This document shows, piece by piece, positions 1 to 5,209 of a stretch of DNA of 5,537 nt; the stretch's first letter is position 1, and every line of letters starts with the position of its first letter. Position numbers and translations under genes: made by a program. Below the pieces are notes generated by a model that was not told where the DNA came from, ran no database searches, and saw only the letters and a list, made by a program, of their open reading frames with translations. Source of the stretch: Lonsdalea quercina subsp. quercina (GTDB taxonomy: Bacteria; Pseudomonadota; Gammaproteobacteria; Enterobacterales; Enterobacteriaceae); contig NZ_JIBO01000008.1 in assembly GCF_000688655.1 (NCBI RefSeq), forward strand, positions 213,042 to 218,578. Reading direction: 5' to 3'.

Positions 1-1050
1 TTTGCGTTTTTCCATCAGGGCGCGGTACGCCGGATGCTCCTTGGTGTAGAGCTTGGAAATTTCCGCCTCTTTGAAGGTAAGCTCGTTCAACTGAGATTCC
101 ACGCCCACAATCGTATCCAGCACGGACTTCGCTTCCAGCGAGAGATCCACCGAGTCATTCTGTTGGCGGAACAGATTCAGCTTGTTCTCCGCCTCATCCA
201 ACGAGGTCCGCACGATGGGTAACTGCCCTTTCAGAAATTCCAGACTTTTCGCCGCTTCCGCCGATTTACGTTCAACATTCTGCTGTAGATAATTATTGGC
301 GATGCTGTCCAGAATCTTTTGAGTCTTCTCCGGATTAACGCCTTCCAGCGTCAACGATAATACGCCGGTATCTTTGCCTTTATCCGCCACCGACATCGCG
401 TTCAGCGTTTTATTAATTGCCGTCAGCTCGTCCAGTTTGCGCACGTTGAATTCCGTTCCTTCCGGCGCTTCAATATCGCTCACCAGAATAGAAATCCTAT
501 CGCGACTTTCCAGCTGTCCGACTTTTCCCGTCATATCCACACGGCCGTCGCTGTCGGTCAGGCGATAACGTCCGCCGGCTAAAACTTCCAACGTCAGCAT
601 TTTGTTCATTAATATGCCGGGAACTTGCAAGCGGGAAATGGCGATATTGCCGGGTTTTTGATTAATGATCCGCGCAACGCCTTTACCGATGCCCGGGAAA
701 TACTTTTGCTCCACCTCCGTGTCCAAAGATAAATCTTGAACGGTTTTTCCAATCACCATACGGGATTTGATTAATTCAATCTCGGCGGCAGATTGCGGCT
801 TGGCGTCAGGCAACATGCTGGAGACATCTTTTAAGAGGCTGTCCCCCGCATCCTGTTCCACCTGAATCAACGCATCGGCGCGATAAATAGGCGTCGCCAT
901 TAATACATAGAGAATGCCGAGAACAGTAAAAATGGTGGTGACGCTGATAATAAGCCAGCGGTTATCCAGCATTGTTCCCAGTAAACGGCCCAAATCGACA
1001 TCGTCTGATTTATCAATTTCAGATGTTTTCACGGCAATTTTCTCTGACAT
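1..1050 (-). CDS. wzc: Wzc/AmsA tyrosine autokinase and polysaccharide co-polymerase, N-terminal 350 residues (3' end outside window)
   Basis: This frame is open from an ATG at 1050 to the left edge, giving 350 codons of a protein that is usually about 720 residues long. It starts MSEKIAVKTS. A cytoplasmic stretch with DLGRLLGTMLDNRW (about 19-32) leads into transmembrane segment 1 (about 32-52, LIISVTTIFTVLGILYVLMA), then the Wzz-type periplasmic domain with TPIYRADALIQVEQ (53-66). Long helices rich in Glu, Lys and Gln (about 255-350, NNYLQQNVERKSAEAAKSLE) form the periplasmic coiled-coil stalk. The second membrane segment, the Walker-type BY-kinase domain and the C-terminal tyrosine cluster lie outside the window. 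In the family, Wzc is an inner-membrane oligomer that contacts Wza, and cycling of its tyrosine phosphorylation is needed for high-molecular-weight polymer export. An AGGGA Shine-Dalgarno lies a few bases upstream, and the gene begins 15 nt after the wzb stop, so it is co-transcribed. Identity is by recognition of the Wzc/AmsA sequence and its place after wza and wzb. Confidence 0.95.
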   Translation of the reverse strand, partial: MSEKIAVKTSEIDKSDDVDLGRLLGTMLDNRWLIISVTTIFTVLGILYVLMATPIYRADALIQVEQDAGDSLLKDVSSMLPDAKPQSAAEIELIKSRMVIGKTVQDLSLDTEVEQKYFPGIGKGVARIINQKPGNIAISRLQVPGILMNKMLTLEVLAGGRYRLTDSDGRVDMTGKVGQLESRDRISILVSDIEAPEGTEFNVRKLDELTAINKTLNAMSVADKGKDTGVLSLTLEGVNPEKTQKILDSIANNYLQQNVERKSAEAAKSLEFLKGQLPIVRTSLDEAENKLNLFRQQNDSVDLSLEAKSVLDTIVGVESQLNELTFKEAEISKLYTKEHPAYRALMEKRK

Positions 1051-1065
1051 CTTAATCCCTGCAGG

Positions 1066-1500
1066 TTAACGGCTCAGTGCCTGCGCCCATTGATGGGCAG
1101 ACTGTTCTAATTGGGTGTATACCATTTCAAACGTTTCACGACTTCTACGGTAGGGGTCGTCTATTTCCTGCTGGTTCAACCAATGGCCGAACAGCATGGT
1201 TTTCCCTCTCACTTCCGGCGCAAGGCGGCCGACAGCATCGATATGACCCTTCTCCATCACCAGAATCAGGTCAAACTGACGGCATAGTGCGCCCGTGAGC
1301 TGGCGAGCGCGATGCCCCTCCAGCGACAAACCATGCTGGGCCGCGACTTCATTTGCCATTTTGTCGGCGGGGTTGCCGACCAGCGCCCCCAACCCCGCCG
1401 AGGCCACAGTCTTCCCCGGCAGCGCATGCTTCAACAGTCGCTCTCCGGTCGGAGAGCGACATATGTTGCCGACACAAACCACGAGAATGGAATTAAACAT
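1066..1500 (-). CDS. wzb: Wzb/AmsI low-molecular-weight protein tyrosine phosphatase
   Basis: This 144-residue cytoplasmic phosphatase is expected to dephosphorylate the tyrosine cluster of Wzc. The LMW-PTP signature is near the N terminus: CVGNICRS at residues 9-16 gives the C-X5-R P-loop with nucleophile Cys9 and Arg15. The general-acid loop DPYR has Asp115 near the C terminus, and MLFGHW (102-107) is shared with E. coli Wzb. Length and start match E. coli Wzb (MFNNILVVCVGNICRSPT). The frame stays open upstream to an ATG at 1569, but that lies inside wza; the start at 1500 has a strong GGGGGAG Shine-Dalgarno just upstream and gives the family N terminus. The wza stop codon is 13 nt upstream and touches an AGGAG motif, so translation of the two genes may be linked. 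Residue 19 is Gly where E. coli has Ala (PTGERL versus PTAERL), a conservative change. A 10-bp perfect hairpin overlaps the P-loop codons and is listed separately. Confidence 0.97.
   Translation of the reverse strand: MFNSILVVCVGNICRSPTGERLLKHALPGKTVASAGLGALVGNPADKMANEVAAQHGLSLEGHRARQLTGALCRQFDLILVMEKGHIDAVGRLAPEVRGKTMLFGHWLNQQEIDDPYRRSRETFEMVYTQLEQSAHQWAQALSR
1437..1460 (-). repeat. Perfect 10-bp inverted repeat inside the wzb active-site codons
   Basis: The arms GTCGCTCTCC and GGAGAGCGAC are exact reverse complements, separated by a 4-nt loop, giving a GC-rich stem in RNA of either strand. In wzb mRNA it starts about 41 nt after the start codon and covers codons 14-21 (Cys-Arg-Ser-Pro-Thr-Gly-Glu-Arg) of the phosphatase P-loop. 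The inverted repeat is read directly from the sequence. It could slow elongation early in wzb or could simply follow from the Arg-Ser-Pro / Gly-Glu-Arg codon choice; no role is established. Confidence 0.75.
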
Positions 1501-1513
1501 CGCTCCCCCACTC

Positions 1514-2650
1514 CTACGGCCAGTTACGGATACGCAATGAACCTTCGCTGAGGTCGTTGAACCCGCCAATCGTCGGCACCAGCTGTGTGATCAGACGATT
1601 CCAGCGAGCCACCGGCGCGGTCGTCACATATACCACATCGTAAGGTTGCAATTTGAATTCTGATCCCATCACCAGCGAAGTCGCATCCGAGGTATTCAAC
1701 TGATAAATGTTCGCCAGCTTCGGCCCCTGGGTACCATGTAACGGACGGATGACGAACACCCCGGTCGCGTCGGCAAAGGATTGATTCATCCCTTCCGCAT
1801 TGCCCAACGCTTCGGTCAGCGTCATGCCGCTGCGGTCCATTTTCAGCGTGGTCTGTTTGTTGACTTCTCCCATCACGAAGATTTTCAAATCGTCGTCGCG
1901 CGGGATAAACAGTATGTCGCCTGGATACAACAAGCGGTTCTGAGACAGGTCGCCGTTCTGCATCAACGCCTGCAACGAAATCCGTTCGTCTTTCCCGTTA
2001 TGGGTCAGAATCAGGTTCCGCCAGTCGGCGTTGGTGGTTAGCCCGCCCGCGCTGTTGATAGCGTCGAGTATGGTCAGCGGCACATTGGTGATCGCCTGCT
2101 GACCGGACTTGGCCACCTCACCCGTCACGTAGGCTTTCTGCGAACGGAACGCCGCAATGCTGACTTCAACCTGCGGCGATTCAATGTACTGCGCCAGTCG
2201 GCGCATGATCTCGCCGCGAACCTCGCTCACCGTCTTACCCGCGACTTTAACCTTGCCGATATACGGGTAGAAGATGGTGCCGTCAGAGTGAACCCAGTTG
2301 CCGGTATCGCTGGCGCTGCGATACGTCCCCGCCGGGGTCGTCAGTTCAGGATGATCCCAGACCGTCACCATCAGGACATCGCCCACGCCGATGCGATATT
2401 CGTAACTTTGCAGCTCTTGTTCCAGACGCGGGTTCGACTGTGCAATCACAGGCTTGGTCCGAAGACGGTCAATTAATGAAGGGGTAATGGGGTATACGTT
2501 CACCAGTTTGCTGATATTAAAATCGTCATCCGGCTGTTCCACCACTTCTTTATCGGAGATCGAGAGGTGCGAACCCGGAATAACCGTACACCCTCCCAGT
2601 AATATCGTCGAAACAAGTAGCGGAACCAATCTCATTTTTAGGTTTATCAT
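1514..2650 (-). CDS. wza: Wza/AmsH outer-membrane polysaccharide export lipoprotein
   Basis: This is a 378-residue member of the outer-membrane polysaccharide export family (E. coli Wza, about 379). Wza forms an octameric outer-membrane channel that exports capsule or colanic-acid-type polymer and docks on Wzc. The N terminus is a lipoprotein signal peptide, [21 protein letters not shown], with lipobox LGGC, so Cys21 should be lipidated, the same position as in E. coli. The polysaccharide export domain spans about 83-170 ([20 protein letters not shown] and [21 protein letters not shown]). Two SLBB-type domains follow (about 173-250 and 256-343). The C-terminal amphipathic segment [17 protein letters not shown] (346-361 onward) corresponds to the membrane-spanning helix barrel. 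An ATG at codon 6 is an alternative start, but the first ATG reproduces the E. coli spacing to the lipobox. The Shine-Dalgarno is poor: an AGG directly abuts the ATG. It is the first gene of the operon, preceded by a leader carrying JUMPstart/ops. Confidence 0.97.
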   Translation of the reverse strand: MINLKMRLVPLLVSTILLGGCTVIPGSHLSISDKEVVEQPDDDFNISKLVNVYPITPSLIDRLRTKPVIAQSNPRLEQELQSYEYRIGVGDVLMVTVWDHPELTTPAGTYRSASDTGNWVHSDGTIFYPYIGKVKVAGKTVSEVRGEIMRRLAQYIESPQVEVSIAAFRSQKAYVTGEVAKSGQQAITNVPLTILDAINSAGGLTTNADWRNLILTHNGKDERISLQALMQNGDLSQNRLLYPGDILFIPRDDDLKIFVMGEVNKQTTLKMDRSGMTLTEALGNAEGMNQSFADATGVFVIRPLHGTQGPKLANIYQLNTSDATSLVMGSEFKLQPYDVVYVTTAPVARWNRLITQLVPTIGGFNDLSEGSLRIRNWP

Positions 2651-2697
2651 CCTGTTATGCCATCGCTTTTCAATAATGGAAGTAAAGGGCGCACCAG

Positions 2698-2793
2698 TTA
2701 TAAGGAAAAACTTTCATGTTTGTGAAATAAGAAAGTTTTATTAGCGTTAAGGTTGGAAAATATCAGATTACGGCATATTCCTGCCCAAAACAT
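2698..2793 (-). CDS. Possible 31-codon leader ORF upstream of wza
   Basis: An ATG at 2793 opens 31 codons ending in TAA at 2698, 47 nt before the wza start. The peptide begins [10 protein letters not shown], ends HESFSL, and is rich in Phe and Asn. It matches no family I recognise and has no clear signal peptide. What makes it worth listing is its ribosome binding site: AGAAGGA (2805-2799) sits 5 nt before the ATG and is much better than that of wza. Its second half overlaps an AT-rich hairpin (2706-2739), so translation could affect leader folding. An ORF of this length can occur by chance; the Shine-Dalgarno is the only positive evidence. It could be a true leader peptide, a ribosome-loading site, or nothing. 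Confidence 0.3.
   Translation of the reverse strand: MFWAGICRNLIFSNLNANKTFLFHKHESFSL
2706..2739 (-). repeat. AT-rich hairpin in the wza leader
   Basis: AAAACTTTC (2739-2731 on the minus strand) pairs perfectly with GAAAGTTTT (2715-2707) around a 15-nt loop. The second arm ends in a run of five T. A competing inner stem, TTTCA/TGAAA, is also possible. The stem is too poor in GC for a convincing intrinsic terminator. It lies inside the 31-codon leader ORF and about 57 nt before the wza ATG. Confidence 0.4.
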
Positions 2794-2882
2794 GACTTTC
2801 CTTCTTTTTATCATCAAATGTGTTCCCACTCTGTTATTAACCCTAATAAGGTTGTGCTTGATGGCTCTCTGTGAAGAGATAC

Positions 2883-2906
2883 CTACTCACAACCCGAACA
2901 AAACAT
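2883..2906 (-). other. Possible 7-codon leader mini-ORF (MFCSGCE) with Shine-Dalgarno
   Basis: In the leader about 75 nt downstream of ops, GAGGTG (2917-2912) is followed after 5 nt by ATG and the codons for Met-Phe-Cys-Ser-Gly-Cys-Glu, then TAG. The Shine-Dalgarno spacing is good, but such a short frame is easily found by chance. Its first 8 bases, ATGTTTTG, are the same as those of the 31-codon ORF further down the leader. Confidence 0.2.
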
Positions 2907-2981
2907 GAGAACACCTCAATGACAGTCTTTAAAAAGTCATTAAAGTTACCGGCGAAGGTTAATTAACTTGTCACGTTTAAG

Positions 2982-3019
2982 TACGCTACCGCCCTTGGCT
3001 TGCAGCAACCAATCCGCTA
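2982..3019 (-). promoter_or_regulatory. JUMPstart element with ops core (RfaH recruitment site)
   Basis: Read on the minus strand, this 38-nt stretch aligns without gaps to the JUMPstart consensus. The 3' half CAAGGGCGGTAGCGTA differs from it at most at its first bases, and the 5' half keeps TAGCG, TTGG, GCTG and AA. The ops core GGCGGTAGCGT is exact at 2993-2983, followed by AC. In enteric bacteria, ops in the non-template strand pauses RNA polymerase and recruits RfaH, which suppresses polarity and Rho termination in long surface-polysaccharide operons. Its orientation toward wza and its position 332 nt before the wza start fit this role exactly. Confidence 0.96.
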
Positions 3020-3204
3020 AAAACCGTTCATTTTTTAAGGCAAACATGAATTCTGTGTGCTATCTGGAAAATCAATAGGAAAAACACCCAAAAGTAGACT
3101 TCGAATTACGAATAAATAACGCTTATTCACGCTCCGAAAGCATAGGGAAAAATAATTCCTAATGACAAGGTGAATATTGACGACAAAGCCACTTTCGGAT
3201 AATG

Positions 3205-3233
3205 GCTATAACGTCCCTCGCTATTTTTGACAG
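3205..3233 (-). promoter_or_regulatory. Weak candidate sigma-70 promoter for the wza operon
   Basis: On the minus strand, CTGTCA (3233-3228) and TATAGC (3210-3205) are separated by 17 nt, each matching 4 of 6 consensus bases. Other candidates are TTGTCA (3168-3163) with TATGCT (3144-3139) at 18 nt, and a -10-like TATTAT (3331-3326), which would place the RcsAB box near -60. The sequence does not decide between them. All lie upstream of JUMPstart, so every one predicts a long leader. Confidence 0.2.
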
Positions 3234-3337
3234 CCCCTCCGGATTCGATTCAAAAACACAATATTAAGTCCGTATTCAAGCTTGATAGAGGCGGGTTTAT
3301 TAGCCATAACTAAATAAATCCTTAAATAATATTTATT

Positions 3338-3366
3338 ACCGGAAGATAGCACCTTCGGTTTTTCTT
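3338..3366 (+). terminator. Terminator-like hairpin on the plus strand upstream of yegH
   Basis: On the plus strand, ACCGGAAG (3338-3345) pairs with CTTCGGT (3353-3359) through 7 bp with one bulged G and a 7-nt loop. A T-rich tract, TTTTTCTTT, begins at the end of the stem. This has the form of an intrinsic terminator reading toward yegH. No gene precedes it on this strand, so it may stop stray transcription from the wza side, or attenuate yegH if that gene has a distal promoter. Confidence 0.4.
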
Positions 3367-3371
3367 TCCCC

Positions 3372-3385
3372 TAGGTATATTCCTA
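3372..3385. promoter_or_regulatory. RcsAB box
   Basis: TAGGTATATTCCTA matches the RcsAB operator consensus TAAGAATATTCCTA at 12 of 14 positions, and the site is nearly palindromic. In Erwinia, Klebsiella and E. coli this box, bound by the RcsA-RcsB heterodimer, drives the first gene of the exopolysaccharide operon from several hundred bases upstream. Here it lies 722 nt before wza, beyond JUMPstart, as expected. It is also only 123 nt before yegH, so an effect on that divergent gene cannot be excluded. Confidence 0.75.
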
Positions 3386-3508
3386 TAACCACGCCTTGCA
3401 TGCGTGATGAATTAGCCTGCAAAGGCACAATGTCTGGTGGCATGGGGTGTGTCCTGATAACCTATCCGGTTATTAAATGCATGATGTTAAAAGAGGTAAT
3501 CTCCGAAT

Positions 3509-5089
3509 ATGGAATGGATGGTCGATCCAACAATCTGGGCCGGTCTGGCCACATTAGTGGTGCTGGAGCTGGTGTTGGGCATTGATAATCTGGTGTTCAT
3601 CGCAATTCTTGCTGAAAAACTGCCTGAAAAATTAAGGGATCGCGCACGGGTCGTCGGCTTGTCATTAGCGCTACTGATGCGGTTCGTCTTGCTTTCTTCC
3701 CTCTCCTGGCTGGTCACCTTGACCTCGCCGTTGTTCTCCATGCTGGGACAGGAGTTCAGCGCGCGGGATCTCATCGTGCTGATCGGCGGCCTATTCCTAC
3801 TCTTTAAAGGAACAATGGAGCTGAACGAACGACTTGAGGGCAAGGACGAGAATCAGCAGAATCAGCGCAAAGGGGCGCGCTTCTGGCCTGTGGTCGCGCA
3901 AATTGTTGTTCTGGACGCGATCTTCTCGTTGGACTCGGTGATCACCGCCGTCGGTATGACTGACCATTTATTGGTCATGATGGCCGCAGTGACCATCGCC
4001 ATCGGCCTAATGCTGCTGGCCAGTAAGCCGCTAACACGGTTCGTCAGCGCCCACCCCACCATCGTTATCCTCTGCCTGAGCTTCCTTTTGATGATTGGTT
4101 TCAGCCTGGTGGCGGAAGCGTTCGGCTACTACATCCCCAAAGGTTACCTCTACGCGGCTATCGGCTTCTCCGTCACGATAGAGATGCTAAATCAGGTGGC
4201 GATGTTTAATCGACGCCGTTTCCTCTCCTCCGCCATGCCGCTTCGCCAGCGTACGGCCGAAGCCGTACTCAAACTCCTGCGCGGCGAGCAGGAAGACGGC
4301 GATAGAGAAACCTCGACAAATACCGATAGCGCCGATGCCGACGGTCAGCAGGTCTTCAACCAGCAAGAACAGCGGATGATCGAGCGCGTACTCGGGATGT
4401 CACAACGCTCTGTCGGTAGCATCATGACTTCCCGTCATGATATCGAAAACATCGATATCAACACCGCGCCCGAAAACCTCCCTGCCCTGATGGAAAAAAA
4501 TTCGCATACCCGTCTGGTCGTGACCGACAGTAATGTGTCGGATGAACCGCTCGGCGTCGTTCATGTGATCGAGCTGCTGCGCCAGCAGCTCAATAGTCAG
4601 CCGCTGGATCTGCGGGCGCTCATTCGCCAGCCGCTGGTCTTCCCGGAGCAGCTCTCGCTACTGTCTGCGCTGGAACAATTCCGCGAAGCGCATACGCATT
4701 TCGCGTTTATCGTGGATGAATTCGGCTCGGTCGAGGGTATCGTGACCCTGAGCGACGTGATGGAGACCATTGCAGGCAACCTGCCGCTCGAAGGGGAAGA
4801 GCTGGACGCTCGCCACGATATTCAGATGAACGAGGACGGGACGCTCATCGCCAACGGCTATCTGCCGGTCGAAGATTTACTGATGTATGTCCCGCTGAAA
4901 CTGGAAGAAAAGCGCGAGTTCCACACGCTGGCGGGCCTGCTGATGGAACATACGCAAAAAATACCGGCAGAAGGCGACGAGGTACGTATCGACAACGTGT
5001 TGTTCCGGGTGTTGTCCGTCGAGAGCCATCGCATTATCAAGGTGCTGGTGATCCCTCAGAACGAAGACGAAATGGAATACGAGGTCTAA
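3509..5089 (+). CDS. yegH: YegH: TerC-family membrane protein with CBS pair and CorC/HlyC domain
   Basis: This 526-residue inner-membrane protein matches E. coli YegH (about 527) along its length, from MEW...DP.IWAGL to the identical end EMEYEV. The TerC domain (about 1-235) has some seven hydrophobic segments and the family's acidic intramembrane motifs: ELVLGIDN (20-27, Glu20, Asp26) and [12 protein letters not shown] (133-144, Asp136, Asp142). A charged, low-complexity linker (about 255-285) leads to a CBS pair (about 303-425, with [16 protein letters not shown] at 402-417) and a CorC/HlyC transporter-associated domain (about 440-516). TerC relatives are linked to metal-ion handling, with manganese export shown for some; the substrate of YegH is unknown to me, so metal transport is an inference. 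The start is supported by the E. coli N terminus and an AGAGG at 3492-3496, 12 nt upstream, a somewhat long spacing. It is transcribed divergently from wza and converges on asmA, so it is probably monocistronic. Confidence 0.96.
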   Translation: MEWMVDPTIWAGLATLVVLELVLGIDNLVFIAILAEKLPEKLRDRARVVGLSLALLMRFVLLSSLSWLVTLTSPLFSMLGQEFSARDLIVLIGGLFLLFKGTMELNERLEGKDENQQNQRKGARFWPVVAQIVVLDAIFSLDSVITAVGMTDHLLVMMAAVTIAIGLMLLASKPLTRFVSAHPTIVILCLSFLLMIGFSLVAEAFGYYIPKGYLYAAIGFSVTIEMLNQVAMFNRRRFLSSAMPLRQRTAEAVLKLLRGEQEDGDRETSTNTDSADADGQQVFNQQEQRMIERVLGMSQRSVGSIMTSRHDIENIDINTAPENLPALMEKNSHTRLVVTDSNVSDEPLGVVHVIELLRQQLNSQPLDLRALIRQPLVFPEQLSLLSALEQFREAHTHFAFIVDEFGSVEGIVTLSDVMETIAGNLPLEGEELDARHDIQMNEDGTLIANGYLPVEDLLMYVPLKLEEKREFHTLAGLLMEHTQKIPAEGDEVRIDNVLFRVLSVESHRIIKVLVIPQNEDEMEYEV

Positions 5090-5103
5090 TCGAAGTCTCA
5101 GCC

Positions 5104-5126
5104 CGCGTCGCTCATTGAGCGGCGCG
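5104..5126 (+). terminator. Strong hairpin downstream of yegH, without a U-tract
   Basis: Fifteen bases after the yegH stop, CGCGTCGCTC pairs with GAGCGGCGCG through 10 bp, including one T-G wobble, around a 3-nt loop. A second small stem, GCCAT / ATGGC (5126-5130 and 5135-5139, loop CCGT), shares a base with it. No T-run follows on the plus strand, so this may protect the 3' end or act with Rho rather than be a true intrinsic terminator. Confidence 0.4.
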
Positions 5127-5167
5127 CCATCCGTATGGCACATGATTGGGGCGACTAAGGAAAGGGG

Positions 5168-5205
5168 AAAACGTGGAGGCCACGCCGTCACCGGCTGGCC
5201 TCACG
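5168..5205 (-). terminator. Intrinsic terminator of asmA
   Basis: Read on the minus strand, a long hairpin begins 4 nt after the asmA stop codon. The outer arms CGTG/CACG (5172-5175 and 5202-5205) and AGGCCA/TGGCCT (5177-5182 and 5196-5201) are separated by one bulged base. After another bulge come the inner arms GCCG/CGGC (5184-5187 and 5192-5195) around a 4-nt loop. On the minus strand the stem is followed by TTTT, then CCCCTTT. The T-run lies on the asmA side only, so asmA is the gene served, although the stem could also slow read-through from yegH. Confidence 0.7.
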
Positions 5206-5209
5206 CGCA

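Larger units (their letters stand above)
2651..3508. other. Divergent, AT-rich regulatory intergenic region between wza and yegH
   Basis: These 858 nt hold no gene of ordinary size on either strand. On the wza side (minus strand) they carry JUMPstart/ops, small leader ORFs and AT-rich hairpins. On the yegH side lie a plus-strand terminator-like hairpin and the RcsAB box. Smaller inverted repeats include a 6-bp stem with loop ACCC (arms 2834-2839 and 2844-2849), AATGAC/GTCATT (2918-2923 and 2936-2941), GAATAA/TTATTC (3110-3115 and 3123-3128), and an 8-bp arm pair with one bulge, GCCTTGCA / TGCAAAGGC (3393-3400 and 3418-3426), between the RcsAB box and yegH. The base composition is visibly more AT-rich than in the flanking genes, as expected for a regulatory region. 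Confidence 0.8.

Noticed and set aside
1501..1569. A longer Wzb starting at the ATG at 1569 (23 extra residues).
   Set aside because: The extra part overlaps the end of wza, is unlike the family N terminus, and the start at 1500 has a strong Shine-Dalgarno.
2770..2783. A third RcsAB-like sequence ending TTCCTG.
   Set aside because: It matches only 9 of 14 positions, is not symmetric, and lies inside the transcribed leader close to wza.
3241..3508. A yybP-ykoY manganese riboswitch upstream of yegH, suggested because some TerC-family genes carry one.
   Set aside because: I could not find the conserved loop sequences of that class, nor a multi-helix junction near the gene; only a single terminator-like hairpin is present.
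3400..3585. A 61-codon plus-strand ORF overlapping the yegH start.
   Set aside because: It has no clear Shine-Dalgarno, and its second half is the out-of-frame reading of yegH codons.
3487..4062. Minus-strand ORFs of 118 and 66 codons opposite yegH.
   Set aside because: They lie wholly or mostly antisense to the well-supported yegH frame and have Ser/Arg/Thr-rich compositions typical of shadow frames.
4494..4500. A run of seven A in yegH as a possible slippage or frameshift site.
   Set aside because: The frame reads ATG GAA AAA AAT, not a classic slippery arrangement, and the protein continues in frame with full homology.
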